Assembly (NCBI GenBank): GCA_016719615.1
Contig: JADJYQ010000001.1
Location: 842,501-906,500, forward strand
Origin: Saprospiraceae bacterium
Lineage (GTDB): Bacteria > Bacteroidota > Bacteroidia > Chitinophagales > Saprospiraceae
Length of the DNA: 64,000 nt
Direction: 5' to 3'
In this document: positions 49,578-59,002 of the stretch, piece after piece
Position numbering within the stretch: position 1 is the first letter of the stretch
How the letters are laid out: the number at the start of each line of letters is the position of its first letter
Notes under the pieces: generated by a model
Told to the model about the DNA's origin: nothing
What the model saw: only the letters and a program-made list of their open reading frames with translations
The model's database searches: none
Program-made: the position numbers and the translations under genes

Positions 49578-51090
49578 TCAATGGATCATTAACTTTGCGA
49601 AATGATACTTTTGATTTGATAATTTTACTTTAAGTACATATACCCCTGACTTGAATTGCTGAGTAGAAAACTTATGTTTGTAGGTTTGGGAAATTGGAAT
49701 GAATTCATCTATTTTTTTCCTTGTAAATCGAACACTTGAATGTTTTGAATACAATTATCCTGATTTTGATCTTCCATTGTACAGCTCAAGCCTGCAGGAT
49801 TTGGGTATAACAACAAATCAGAATAATTTTCCTGAAATGAATGCCAATTGTTTACGACCAGTGTCGAATCGCAAAAGGCTTCGTGCCCAAGACGATAATT
49901 AACAAAATTAGGAATGCTTGCATGATTGCGAGCCGGCAGAAACAGTCCGTGTTGTTCAAACTGACAGTTTTTTCCTTTTTGATTAGGTTGATGGATGACA
50001 TGCATGACGCGATTGCTTGTACCGGTGCGAATGTAGATCTTACAATCGGGCCGGACATAGCTGCATCGAATCCAGCCGCCCAAATGCCATCTTCTACATA
50101 GCCATCCCAATGGTCAATATGGACCAATGAGGAAGATATATCAGGAGATCTCGTATCTGCCTGATAAAGGTCCCATCGATAAACGAGGTATACAAAGCGG
50201 GAATCAGGCGAAAAGGCAACGCCCACTGTATGATCTGTCGTTTCACTGCCGGTAAGCAATTGACGAAAATTGCTGAATACACCTGTATTGCGGTCAAAGT
50301 CCATGATAAACAGTCCTCTGCTGGGTGTCATCCTAGCATATAAATTACCATCGGGAGAAAAACAAGATTGCGAACCACCGTCATCGAGAAAGTAGAAATC
50401 GGTTCCGATTTTTTTGTTCGCGATAGGGCAAAGGGCCATTTTCGGTAAACAAAACGGTAAAGTAGGAGTTGTTGGCTCTGCCGGGACAGACTACCCACCA
50501 ATCTCTGCCATTGGCATGTCTGACTGCCGTCAGGTCGGAAGCAGAAAGATAGCGATCAATGGCTAGCTGATTTTTTTGAGTTAAGTCACCAAAGCCATTG
50601 TTGAGGCTCGTGTCCGCAATGGAATAAAGAAGTTTTGTAACTGCGATAATAGATAATGAGTCCTGGACAAATTCTTTAAATTTATGAAGTACAATGTAAT
50701 TCTTTTGATTAGTTTGGTTTAATATTAAAGTACCAAAAGAAATTCTATAGTCTCCATTAGAGCAAGACAAATCATGACCTTCACCTTGATTAATTGTTCC
50801 ATTGGGCATACGTTGAAAATTGCGATCAGAAACCCAACAACCCGCGGTATACATCAGTAAATTTCCGGCGGTATCACAGATGCTGGCACTGTTTTGTCTA
50901 ATAATGGGGTCAGGTCTGTCTTTTATGTATAATTTTTTGGTTTTGAATTAAAATCTATTTGAAATCCCTGGAAGGAAGTATCCAAAGTTGGAGTTCTATT
51001 GCCACCTAACAACCAAATGTAATCCCTCTTTCCTTGTGCGATCAATTGAATTGATGTAATCAAACAAAATAAATAAACAATTACCTTCAT
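49578..51090 (-). pseudogene. Propeller/T9SS type A gene, copy 2 (frame-broken and partly divergent)
   Basis: A second copy of the gene at 43781-45292, nearly identical except for roughly 50888-51005. There the encoded N-terminal stretch RDYIWLLGGNRTPTLDTSFQ differs from RDYIWHLGGTNSTSADSTYW, and the difference is far denser than elsewhere. Frames break at a T run near 49717 (seven Ts against eight in copy 1), near 50050 (a C lost), near 50412 (a T gained) and near 50935 (A run). Repairing these gives a full 500-residue protein with sorting domain, so the gene may be intact in the genome and only damaged in the assembly. I call it a pseudogene provisionally. Confidence 0.65.
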
Positions 51091-51102
51091 AAGATGACAA
51101 AA

Positions 51103-51127
51103 GGGTGTCTGAAATCTCAGACACCCA
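51103..51127 (-). terminator. Hairpin between the two T9SS genes (copy 2)
   Basis: Same 10-bp stem and four-base loop as the hairpin at 45305-45329. Confidence 0.6.
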
Positions 51128-52074
51128 ATGATGTTGTTTAAAATTTTAAAAATATTTTACTGTTTACCATGCCATTTGTAAATTTTACTTCAAGCCTGTA
51201 GATCCCTTTATAGATTTGATTTATTTCTAAATCCATTGACCTATCAACAGAAGTATTAGCAAATTTATTAATAACATTTCCCAAAATATCCAAAATTCTG
51301 ATTTCTGCAACCTTGTAATCAGGATCTTCTACAAAAATATGCAAGATATGACTAGCTGGATTCGGATAAACCGATAAGGCAGAAGACTGGATTTGTGTAT
51401 TGCTGTTTTGTTCTCTGACTCTAGGTAGCATTGATGGTACACAGAGACTGTCATCGCGATGATTTTCCAAACCAAAAATCAAAGCGAGCGATCGTGCTCT
51501 GTAAATTCCTTCGCCGCCAAATAGCGAACAGACTGCAGCCAAACTGTCAAGTAATTCCATTTCCGATGCATTCAAAGTAAAATTACTGGTCATCATTTTT
51601 GCGAGCGCCATGTGGTTCACATCTTGCTGAATTCTCTCGAACAAAGAATCGGACACGATAGCACCATTCAGATCATCAACTAACGCCAATTGTATGCCTA
51701 AACTATCAATCATAGTGGTATAAGTGACTTCCACTACCTCCAATAACGAATCCAATTCCGATTTGTAATCATTTATTTGCAATAAAATGTTGAGTTTATC
51801 AGAAGAATCTGTTTCCAATAAATAAACTTCTAACAGGGAAGCTATCATTTGGTTTATACTATCTGCGAGGAAAGTCCATGTTGTGATGCTTTCATTGAGT
51901 GGTGTAACACTGGAGAACGCTTGTTCAATGCCGGCCTCCACTTGCTCAAATTGACCAACGCTTGTTTCAGACTGAGATACATAATAATTTTGAAAGAGTA
52001 ATGGCAAACTGTAATACTCCCCTAAATTGAGACCAGAGGTTTAGTTAAAAAAAACACTTAAATTTACTAGACCT

Positions 52075-52367
52075 ATGAAAAAAACAAGACGCAAATTTAC
52101 CGGGGCCTTTAAGGCCAGTGTGGCTTTAGAAGCCATTAAAAACAAAAAGACTATGGCTGATCTTAGTCTTCAGTTTGATGTTAATCCGTTATGATTTCCA
52201 AGTGGAAAACTGAATTTTTAGAGAACATGGGATCTATTTTCGAGAACTCAAAACCAGCTCAGGATGATACTGATTCAGCTGAAATGGAGAAATTGTATGC
52301 ACAAATCGGCCAATTGAAAGTAGAGAATGATTTTTTAAAAAAAAGTTGCAAGAAACTGGGGATATGA
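52075..52367 (+). CDS. IS3-family transposase OrfA (one frameshift)
   Basis: About 97 residues. The N-terminus MKKTRRKFTGAFKASVALEAI is the helix-turn-helix DNA-binding region; after a frame break near 52192 (VNP, then MISKWKTEFLENMGSIFEN) comes a leucine-zipper-like stretch (MEKLYAQIGQLKVENDFLKK). It ends in an ATGA overlap with orfB, the site where programmed -1 frameshifting usually makes the OrfAB transposase. The break inside orfA is probably a sequence error. Confidence 0.85.
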
Positions 52368-53202
52368 AACAACGAATAGAGATGGTGCATACGAAACCAC
52401 AAAAGCTGAGTATTCCGCAAACAGTGTGATCTATTGAACGTACCAAGGAGCACACTTTATTACCAGCCTGTTCAGGAAAAGCCTGAAAATGTTAAAATGA
52501 TGAATATCATGGATAAGCATTTGTTACAGCACCCGACAGAAGGGGTTAAATCAATGGTGAATCTTTTAAAGGAAAAAGGATATCCGGTAGGTCCTAAACG
52601 AATAAGGAGGTTGTTTAAGGTTATGGGATGGCAAACAATATATCGTCGCAAAAACCTAACAAAACAGGGCCTAAAGCAATTTATTAAACCGTATTTACTC
52701 AGAAATCTGGAAATCACACATGCCAATCAGGTTTGGTGTACCGATATTACGTACATCCCGATGGCTAAAGGATTTATGTACATGATTGCCTTCATTGATG
52801 TTTATAGTCGCAAAATCATGGGCTGGAGTATAAGTAATAGTATGAGTAAACAATGGTGTGTTGCTGCTTTAAAAGAAGCCATTGCTGTCAATGGTAAACC
52901 CAATATTATAAACTCGGATCAAGGTTCTCCAATTTACAAGTGCGATGTGGACTCATTATTTGGAATCTGAAAAGATATTGATCTCAATGGATGGCAAAGG
53001 AAGAGCTACAGATAATACCTGGATTGAAAGATTCTGGAAAACTTTAAAGTACGATTATATTTATCTCAATCCATGCGATAATGGTTTTGAACTTTTTGAA
53101 GGAGTTCAAAACCATATCATATTACCACCGGAAAATGCGCAAACTACCGGACAAACTCCCAATAAACGATACGATGATTCCATTAAAAATCATGCAGCTT
53201 AA
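52364..53202 (+). CDS. IS3-family transposase OrfB, DDE integrase (two or more frameshifts)
   Basis: About 280 residues after repair. DDE catalytic core: first Asp in VWCTDITYIPMAKGFMYMIAFID, second in INSDQGS, Glu in NTWIERFWKTLKYDYIYLNP. The N-terminal HTH_21-like segment is LLQHPTEGVKSMVNLLKEKGYPVGPKRIRRLFK. Frame breaks lie near 52414 (one A lost before CAGTGTGAT) and near 52931 (one C gained after GGTTCT). A third, near 53115, would decide between the ends at 53202 and 53281; I kept 53202, which lies inside the element. Confidence 0.85.
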
Positions 53203-54544
53203 TATGAATTTTATTAACTTAACGAACTCAACTTTTGGTCCAATAAATGGGGAGTATTACAAACTATCAAAATCATCCTGACGACTGATTTCACGATAAA
53301 GTTGCCTGCGTGCGCTCCAAATTCTGCTACCGGCTGCTTCGCCATAGTCAAAACCATTATTGGCGATCAGATAATCCTCTTCTTTAGGAAAAGTCTTCGG
53401 AAAATTCCCGCTGCCCGGCCCATTGGGGCAAATTACCTGGATTGCTTCTTTGTAATCATCGGCAAACCAACCATCATTGACCAATTCTATAAAATTAGAA
53501 GGAGTATATTCTGGATGTTGTTGGTCCTGAGAGTTTATGATGAACAAAGATTCAGCTCTATCTGCAGATGTTCCATAATGTTTCGCAGCCTTTCCATTAT
53601 AGCTGCCAAGCCATTTATTGCCAAGGTGTTCCTGAACCCCAATCAAGGCCCCGCCTATAGGTACACCGGGAATTCCCAGACAAAGACCGTGATTGGCATC
53701 TTCTAACTCATTTGAACTTAAAAAAGTACCCGTACTGGGGCCTACATAATGCAGATCAAAGAACCAACCATTAGCAAAATTACCAGCGGTCATATTATTG
53801 GGTGTTTGATAAACGGAAATTCCTTTATTGGCGCATTGTTGAGCAGAAATGAGTTGATTGCATAGCACCCAACTATCGGATCCCCCCTCCAATTTGATGC
53901 CTATATTTTCCAAAGAGGTAGCTTGATTTGAAAATATGGAATTGTATGCAATGGCATCATAACGACAATTGATCCGACTAATGCCAACCAGCCCTGGCCC
54001 AATATTGATTGTATTGTCATTTACCGTTGTCAATTGACCTAACACTTCATGTAAAGCAATCCCAATTCCGGAACTACCGGTTAATGAAATGGTATTTTCC
54101 AAAACAGAGCTTGCATGAATCATCCCTGTCCAGGAAAGGTTGATGATTTGGCTCTGACTTTGATGCAAAACCTATATGTGCCATCGCTGGGGCCTTGCCA
54201 ATTTGGATCATTTATGGACATAATTTCTTGGATGGTTTCAAAATAGTTTCCCCATTATTGTTGTTTTGGTTAGTGTTAGTAAATGGCCCGGCATCAACTA
54301 TTTCATATTTATCCAGGTCGAGATGCATTTGAATGATGGCGTCATCAAATGTAAGATATGGATAAGTGATATTGATTAAAAATACACAAACATTAAACTC
54401 ATCGCAACCTACCATGGGAGAAGAATTATCAGTGTATGCATTTGAAATGAGCACACCTGGAATTTCATGATCTTGTCCTTTTGTTAAGTATGAAGTTGCG
54501 AGTAAAAAGAATGTAATGCTCACCATTTTAATAAAAAAATTCAT

Positions 54545-55238
54545 TGTGTTTAATTTAAAAGTAATGTCCTACTTTGATTTATGGAGTGTTCGGAACAAAT
54601 TATTCTCCATTCCTTTTGTAGTGACTCTATTCATGGTGTTTCATGGAATTTCTTAATAAAAACTCTCATGGATAATAAATTCAACAATGGGTTGAATTTT
54701 GGGCTCTGCATTCAAATAAAATTGTTTTTTAATTTGATTTATTTGCAGAATGTCAATCAGTAAAAGCGTGTTCTTACCATCGGCAAATATTTTACAAATG
54801 AATGAATTCCTAAATGTGTAGAAACAAAGTTGGTATAGAAACCGCAAGCAAACAAGGGGGTAAACCCTGAATTTTAAAATTCAGGGTTTACCCTTAGATA
54901 GATCAGGGTTTACCCTGAATATTAAACTTCAATATAATAATTATTCGCTAGGACAAAAGAATCTTGTCTGAAGCAGAATTTACAGAATGAAAGAATTCAC
55001 AGAATGAAATACGGGATCTAGAAAAGTCTTATTTTGAAAATTCTAAAATTCTGCAAATTCTGATTCTGAAAGTAAATCTTGTCTGAAGCAGAATTTGCTG
55101 AATGAAAGAATTCACAGAATGAAGAAGAAGCAAAATTGAGAAATTCTGATTCTGACATTATGAAAATTGTCTGTATGCTGAATCGAATAAAACAAAAAAT
55201 CGGATTCCATAATGATTTATCCTTAAGAAATATTTTAT
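54545..55238. repeat. Intergenic region with palindrome and REP-like repeats, right border of the duplication
   Basis: No gene. 54545-54952 repeats 48537-48945 (upstream region of the beta-helix gene). A perfect 36-bp palindrome lies at 54858-54893 and a smaller one (CAGGGTTTACCCTG) at 54904-54917. REP-like units follow at about 54958-55010 and 55045-55130. The homology between the two copies ends within a REP-like unit at about 54990, as it does at about 48990. Confidence 0.75.
54858..54893. repeat. Perfect 36-bp palindrome
   Basis: Arms of 18 bases with no loop: starts GGGTAAACCCTGAATTTT and continues with its exact reverse complement, ending GGGTTTACCC. It lies 314 bp upstream of the beta-helix copy-2 start. 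The copy-1 version at 48847-48882 is one base shorter. Confidence 0.92.
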
Positions 55239-56222
55239 TCAATCATCTTCCTCCTTCAACAACCTCTTATTCATTTGACTTTCCAACATCAAATCCCTGT
55301 TGACCACAATAGCAGCATTCAATTCGAAACCGAGGATCAGTAATAAAGTGTTTAACCGAAGCCAGACCAGGGTAATGATGAGGGCACTAATGGCTCCGTA
55401 AACTTTATGATAAGTGCCAAAGGCATTGATAAACATACCAAAGAGAATGGATGTTACAATCACCGATAGCGTTGCAAACAAAGCTCCCGGAGAAATTCCT
55501 TTGATGGGTTTTTCAATTGAGGGACCATAACGATAAACAAGGGAGATCACTGAATAAAATAATAAAATGGTTACTAAAAATTTTAAACTGCTGATGGCTA
55601 TTTTAGTAAACCCGGATAATTCTATATAATTCAAAACGCCTATAAGCACTTTCTCTCCTACAATAATCGACACGACCGATACAATCAAGAGAATGCCCAA
55701 TGCAAAGGTGAGCCCGATGGCTGTAAATTGTTTTTCGATCCAGTTACGCTTTCTGAAACTCAGTTTGTAAGTTTTATCAAATCCCCGCATCATCGCCAGA
55801 ATTCCTTCAGAACCAAAATAAACGGCTAGCACAAATCCAATAGATAAAAAACTACTTTTAGCTTTGGGTCTTATGTTTTCAATAATGTCGTGGATCACAT
55901 AATCTTTCGCTCCCGGCGGGAGTATGGATTGTAAAGCATGTTCTAGTGCGGAATAAAAATCAAGATTTTTGGGCAAATAAGCCGTCAAGGTAAATAAGAA
56001 AATAAGTGAAGGGAAGAGGGCCAGAAAAAAATGATAGGTCATGGCACTTGCACGCATATTCAGATCGTTTCTTTGCGATTCCTGATATAAAAAATGCAAC
56101 ACTTTGTAAATGGGAACTCCTCGAAAACCCGGAAAGGAATGTTCCTGCATCCAGTGTTTTAAAGTTTGGACCCAAGGCAAATTCAAAAGCTGAATGCTAA
56201 ATTTATTTCGTTGGGTTTTCAA
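55239..56222 (-). CDS. YihY/BrkB-family inner-membrane protein
   Basis: 327 residues with about six transmembrane helices. Family features: a cytoplasmic N-terminus, LNMRASAMTYHFFLALFPSLIFLFTLTAYLP, then FVLAVYFGSEGILAMMRGFDKTYKL and a long hydrophobic C-terminal half with VYGAISALIITLVWLRLNTLLLILGFELNAAI. Earlier called ribonuclease BN, but that activity belongs elsewhere; it is thought to act as a transporter or envelope protein. The start overlaps the end of the thioesterase gene by 20 bases, so the two are co-transcribed. Confidence 0.9.
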   Translation of the reverse strand: MKTQRNKFSIQLLNLPWVQTLKHWMQEHSFPGFRGVPIYKVLHFLYQESQRNDLNMRASAMTYHFFLALFPSLIFLFTLTAYLPKNLDFYSALEHALQSILPPGAKDYVIHDIIENIRPKAKSSFLSIGFVLAVYFGSEGILAMMRGFDKTYKLSFRKRNWIEKQFTAIGLTFALGILLIVSVVSIIVGEKVLIGVLNYIELSGFTKIAISSLKFLVTILLFYSVISLVYRYGPSIEKPIKGISPGALFATLSVIVTSILFGMFINAFGTYHKVYGAISALIITLVWLRLNTLLLILGFELNAAIVVNRDLMLESQMNKRLLKEEDD

Positions 56223-56628
56223 AATGGGCTTTCAATTTGTATAGCACAAAATCGGGTACGGAAATTTTTTTACCGGCTTGCGCATCCCAAAAACAAAGGA
56301 TGACATGTGCGGCATTCAATAATTTTCCTTCTTCATTGTAAATTTCCGTGTCAAATCTTATGAGATCATTGTTAGGTTCTTTTACACAAGTATGGATGTT
56401 CAATAATTCATCATAACGGGCAGGCCTGAGATATCTGACATGCATAGATACGACTGGCATCCAGATTTTATGTTCGTTTTCCAGATCCGCATACCTTATT
56501 CCCATGGCGCGCATGGCTTCTACACGACCCAGTTCAAAGTATTGGGTATAGTTTCCATAATATACATATCCCATCTGATCTGTTTCGCTATACCTGACCC
56601 TTACCTGAATTTGATGCCTGAATATCAT
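56203..56628 (-). CDS. Acyl-CoA thioesterase, YbgC-like hotdog fold
   Basis: 141 residues. The 4-hydroxybenzoyl-CoA thioesterase signature RVRYSETDQMGYVYYGNYTQYFELGRVEAMRAMG holds the catalytic Asp region (TDQMG) and the long hotdog helix. It continues WMPVVSMHVRYLRPARYDELLNI. It hydrolyses acyl- or aryl-CoA thioesters. A palindromic CTAACGAACGTTAA lies 33 bases upstream of its start, close to the operator reported for the TetR regulator PaaR, which suggests control by acyl-CoA or phenylacetyl-CoA. Confidence 0.9.
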   Translation of the reverse strand: MIFRHQIQVRVRYSETDQMGYVYYGNYTQYFELGRVEAMRAMGIRYADLENEHKIWMPVVSMHVRYLRPARYDELLNIHTCVKEPNNDLIRFDTEIYNEEGKLLNAAHVILCFWDAQAGKKISVPDFVLYKLKAHFENPTK

Positions 56629-56658
56629 TTGACTTTAGGTAAGTTTACCATAAAAATG

Positions 56659-56676
56659 TATTAACGTTCGTTAGTT
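56659..56676 (-). promoter_or_regulatory. Palindrome resembling a TetR/PaaR-type operator
   Basis: Minus strand: AACTAACGAACGTTAATA. It fits the pattern CNAACGNNCGTTNG, which I recall for Thermus PaaR, with one mismatch. It is upstream of the thioesterase gene and overlaps the arginine deiminase stop at 56671. No TetR gene was seen in the window. Confidence 0.4.
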
Positions 56677-57924
56677 TATGGCTCGTAACACCGGACAGGA
56701 CATACAATGTGGGCCCCCACGGGCTCTGGAGAGTTCGCTGGAAGGCAAGGTGATGATTGTTTTATGAATTTGATCTGGATCGAAATCAGTTTTTAATAAT
56801 TCGGTGGCATGTATGATCTTATAACCTGCATTGCGAAATGCGGTTTCCGTTACCGGATTTCGGTCATAGGTAAGTGCAACACCCGGCCTTAAAGTGAGTA
56901 AGTTGCAGCCGTCGGTCCACTGTTCCCTTTCCTGATAAGGCGATTCTCCATTCCCGCTCCAAATGAACTCGATGTTCGGACTGATCTCATCATGCATAAA
57001 GTCGATGACAGAAGGATACTCTACAACGCTGCCTGATTTTCTGTAAACCGTTACATACGAACCCAGTCCATCTTTTACAATGGGTTTGAATCCGATAAAA
57101 CGATGGTGATCGAATTGCGTGAACAGCGTATCAATATGCATAAAGGAACGTTCCTTGGGAACATCCACTTCAACCACATTTTTGATCAGGTCTTTTTCAA
57201 ATAATACGCGTTTTAGAGTTTGAAGTGCGTGGTCAGTGGTGCGTTCGCTACTGCCGATGAGTAAATATTCTTCGTTGAGTAACATGAGGTCACCGCCTTC
57301 GATGCTAATGGGTTCTCCTTTTTTAGAGGGTGGATAATCATCGATCACATTCAAATTGATCAGTTTGTTTTCATTCGCGAGATAACTGAAATCCGGATGT
57401 GCATGCAAAATAAACCGCGTCAGCAGATTTTCGCGATGTCTAACGGATTTGGATGCTTTGGTAATGACAATATGATCTTTGATGGTCAAGGCGATATCCC
57501 GCGTAAAAATAAAATTGGGGATCGGATCAAAATAGATCTGATCTTCTTTTTTGTAATAGCCGGAAATCAATACTTCTGATAAAGTATGGTGATCCATTTT
57601 GCACAATTCTGAAAAGTAGGCTTTTGGCAATTCTTCAAAATCGCGGATCATATCCATGACCTCGGTTTTGATCTTTTCATCGGCATCTAATGATTCCTTG
57701 ATGAGTTGTTGGGTTTCTAACACGTTTTTTTCGCCCAGAAATTTCACCAATACGGATCGAAAGATATGATGTTCCCTGCGCATGGTGGGCAGGTGTACAA
57801 TATCGTCGAAAAGCAATTCGGTAGCGCGCTTCGGACTGATGCGGTCGATCCCCTCATCCGGACTGTGGATGATCACTTTTAATAATTTGTTGATTTCCGA
57901 ATCAACGTATACCCCTTGTTTCAT
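56671..57924 (-). CDS. arcA: Arginine deiminase
   Basis: 417 residues, the usual length. It hydrolyses arginine to citrulline and ammonia, the first step of the ADI pathway. Signatures: N-terminal KVIIHSPDEGIDRISP, FIFTRDIALTIKD (substrate-binding), VDVPKERSFMHIDTLFTQ (His/Asp catalytic), EQWTDGCNLLTLRPG and the active-site GGPHCMSCPVLR with the nucleophile Cys in HCMSC. No ornithine transcarbamylase or carbamate kinase gene is adjacent. A TACCTTTG element lies at 57943-57950 on the minus strand. Confidence 0.92.
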   Translation of the reverse strand: MKQGVYVDSEINKLLKVIIHSPDEGIDRISPKRATELLFDDIVHLPTMRREHHIFRSVLVKFLGEKNVLETQQLIKESLDADEKIKTEVMDMIRDFEELPKAYFSELCKMDHHTLSEVLISGYYKKEDQIYFDPIPNFIFTRDIALTIKDHIVITKASKSVRHRENLLTRFILHAHPDFSYLANENKLINLNVIDDYPPSKKGEPISIEGGDLMLLNEEYLLIGSSERTTDHALQTLKRVLFEKDLIKNVVEVDVPKERSFMHIDTLFTQFDHHRFIGFKPIVKDGLGSYVTVYRKSGSVVEYPSVIDFMHDEISPNIEFIWSGNGESPYQEREQWTDGCNLLTLRPGVALTYDRNPVTETAFRNAGYKIIHATELLKTDFDPDQIHKTIITLPSSELSRARGGPHCMSCPVLRAIN

Positions 57925-57942
57925 AATGCATCAATTGGTCAC

Positions 57943-57950
57943 AAAGGTAT
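57943..57950 (-). promoter_or_regulatory. Candidate -7 element of arcA
   Basis: Minus-strand TACCTTTG, 18 bases upstream of the arcA ATG, fits TAnnTTTG. No clear -33 was seen. Confidence 0.45.
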
Positions 57951-58245
57951 TCAATTTTTTTGGGACCGGCATTGAACTGCCTGTTATGCTTATTTTATGG
58001 GCATTCGTTCGGGATCAAGGAGTTCATTAAAAGAAAAGGTTTTCAACCATTATTTGGGAGTTAACAGAGAACTTGCAAATTTTATCGAAACTGCATGTGT
58101 GAATACTACATATTATATAAAAAGGGATGTAAATATGCATTTATAAATGCATTTAAAATTTATTTAAAAATCTCAAAATATATAAACTTCAAATTTTGGA
58201 TTGATAATTCAGTAAAAATAATTATTTTAAATAATGAAAACCATA
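57951..58245. other. Intergenic region, no gene; 18-bp palindrome
   Basis: AT-rich stretch between arcA and a small T9SS gene. The only structure noticed is the perfect palindrome ATGCATTTATAAATGCAT at 58135-58152. No promoter or RNA was recognised beyond the arcA element. Confidence 0.5.
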
Positions 58246-58842
58246 TCACTCATTTAAAATAATTATTTTGCCGGAAGTGATCCGGATTCCACGAGCATCA
58301 ATGATTTCAAAAATGTGAACTCCATTCGGAATTTGATGCGGACTCAATTCAAAATAATTTTGATCTGTTTCTGATTTCAATAAAATTTGACCATTGTTTT
58401 GGTAGATCGAAAGTTGATATTTCGGATTTGTTGGTTTAAAGTAGAGTAGGGAATTGTTTTGTGCCGGATGCGGACTAATGATATAGCCATTTGAAAAATC
58501 GAGTAGTAAAACGGAGACTGTTTCACTGGGTCCCACATTTCCAAATTCAAGCTGATAATAATGTTTACTGTTCAATTGAGGACCTTTATGTGTGAATTGA
58601 TAAGTAACGGTCTCGATTTTACTGCCGCAAATACCACCAATAAATCCAATTTCAATAAACGATATAGAATCCGTCGAATGCAGTATTCTGATTCCATCAC
58701 ATGTTTGGCCCTGAGTCATTTGCCATTCCAGTAAAATGTTTTTATCGACGGCTATTGCGTTAAAATAATTTAGTACATTTTGTGAAATGAGGCAATGGAC
58801 CTGAAATAAAAGGATTATAGGTAAGTAAATATTTCGCAACAC
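58246..58842 (-). CDS. Small T9SS type A secreted protein
   Basis: 198 residues. The signal peptide ends VHCLISQ. A fibronectin-like or beta-sandwich domain follows (LNYFNAIAVDKNILLEWQMTQGQTCDGIRI, ETVTYQFTHKG), typical of the short FN3-like unit preceding sorting domains. The last 70 residues (ISPHPAQNNSLLYFKPTNPKYQLSIYQNNGQILL ... GVHIFEIIDARG) form a type A sorting domain with a His for the usual Asn in YPNP. It is exported by T9SS; function unknown. Confidence 0.78.
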   Translation of the reverse strand: MLRNIYLPIILLFQVHCLISQNVLNYFNAIAVDKNILLEWQMTQGQTCDGIRILHSTDSISFIEIGFIGGICGSKIETVTYQFTHKGPQLNSKHYYQLEFGNVGPSETVSVLLLDFSNGYIISPHPAQNNSLLYFKPTNPKYQLSIYQNNGQILLKSETDQNYFELSPHQIPNGVHIFEIIDARGIRITSGKIIILNE

Positions 58843-59002
58843 AATATCATTTGATGTTTAACGGATAATATTCCCGTATTGTTTTGGAGCTTAGTTCTCA
58901 TGAAGATGGAATTAGTTTAAAATGATCTTTAAAATCAGCGTATTTGAGATGATTTTTTACATCTGTTAAAATCCCCTATCTTTCGCCATCAAATTCGGAG
59001 AA

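Larger units (their letters stand above)
52010..53261 (+). mobile_element. IS3-family insertion sequence, 1,252 bp
   Basis: Terminal inverted repeats: TGTAATACTCCCC at 52010-52022 and its exact complement GGGGAGTATTACA at 53249-53261, with weaker matching inward (TTGAGACCAGAGGTT against TTGGACCAAAAGTT). A 3-bp target duplication AAC flanks it (52007-52009 and 53262-53264), and the uninterrupted site exists in copy 1 at about 46210 as GGCAGACTATCAAAA. It holds overlapping orfA and orfB with a DDE transposase, the layout of the IS3 family. It is inserted in the beta-helix gene copy 2. Confidence 0.93.
51138..54544 (-). pseudogene. Beta-helix/T9SS type A gene, copy 2, disrupted by an IS element and a 1,045-bp deletion
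   Basis: The signal peptide and first 90 residues (54544 to about 54145) match copy 1. There 1,045 bp are missing, corresponding to copy-1 47091-48135, which removes most of the beta helix and shifts the frame. The remaining helix and central part (about 54143-53265) match copy 1, then the IS element interrupts at 52010-53261. The sorting domain (about 52009-51138) follows. The sizes agree exactly: 1,252 (IS) + 3 (target duplication) - 1,045 = 210, the observed change in offset between copies. The gene is dead unless it acts only as a recombination reservoir for copy 1. Confidence 0.88.

Noticed and set aside
55239..56222. Ribonuclease BN
   Set aside because: The old name comes from a mistaken assignment; the protein has about six transmembrane helices and no nuclease motif, so it is called YihY/BrkB family.
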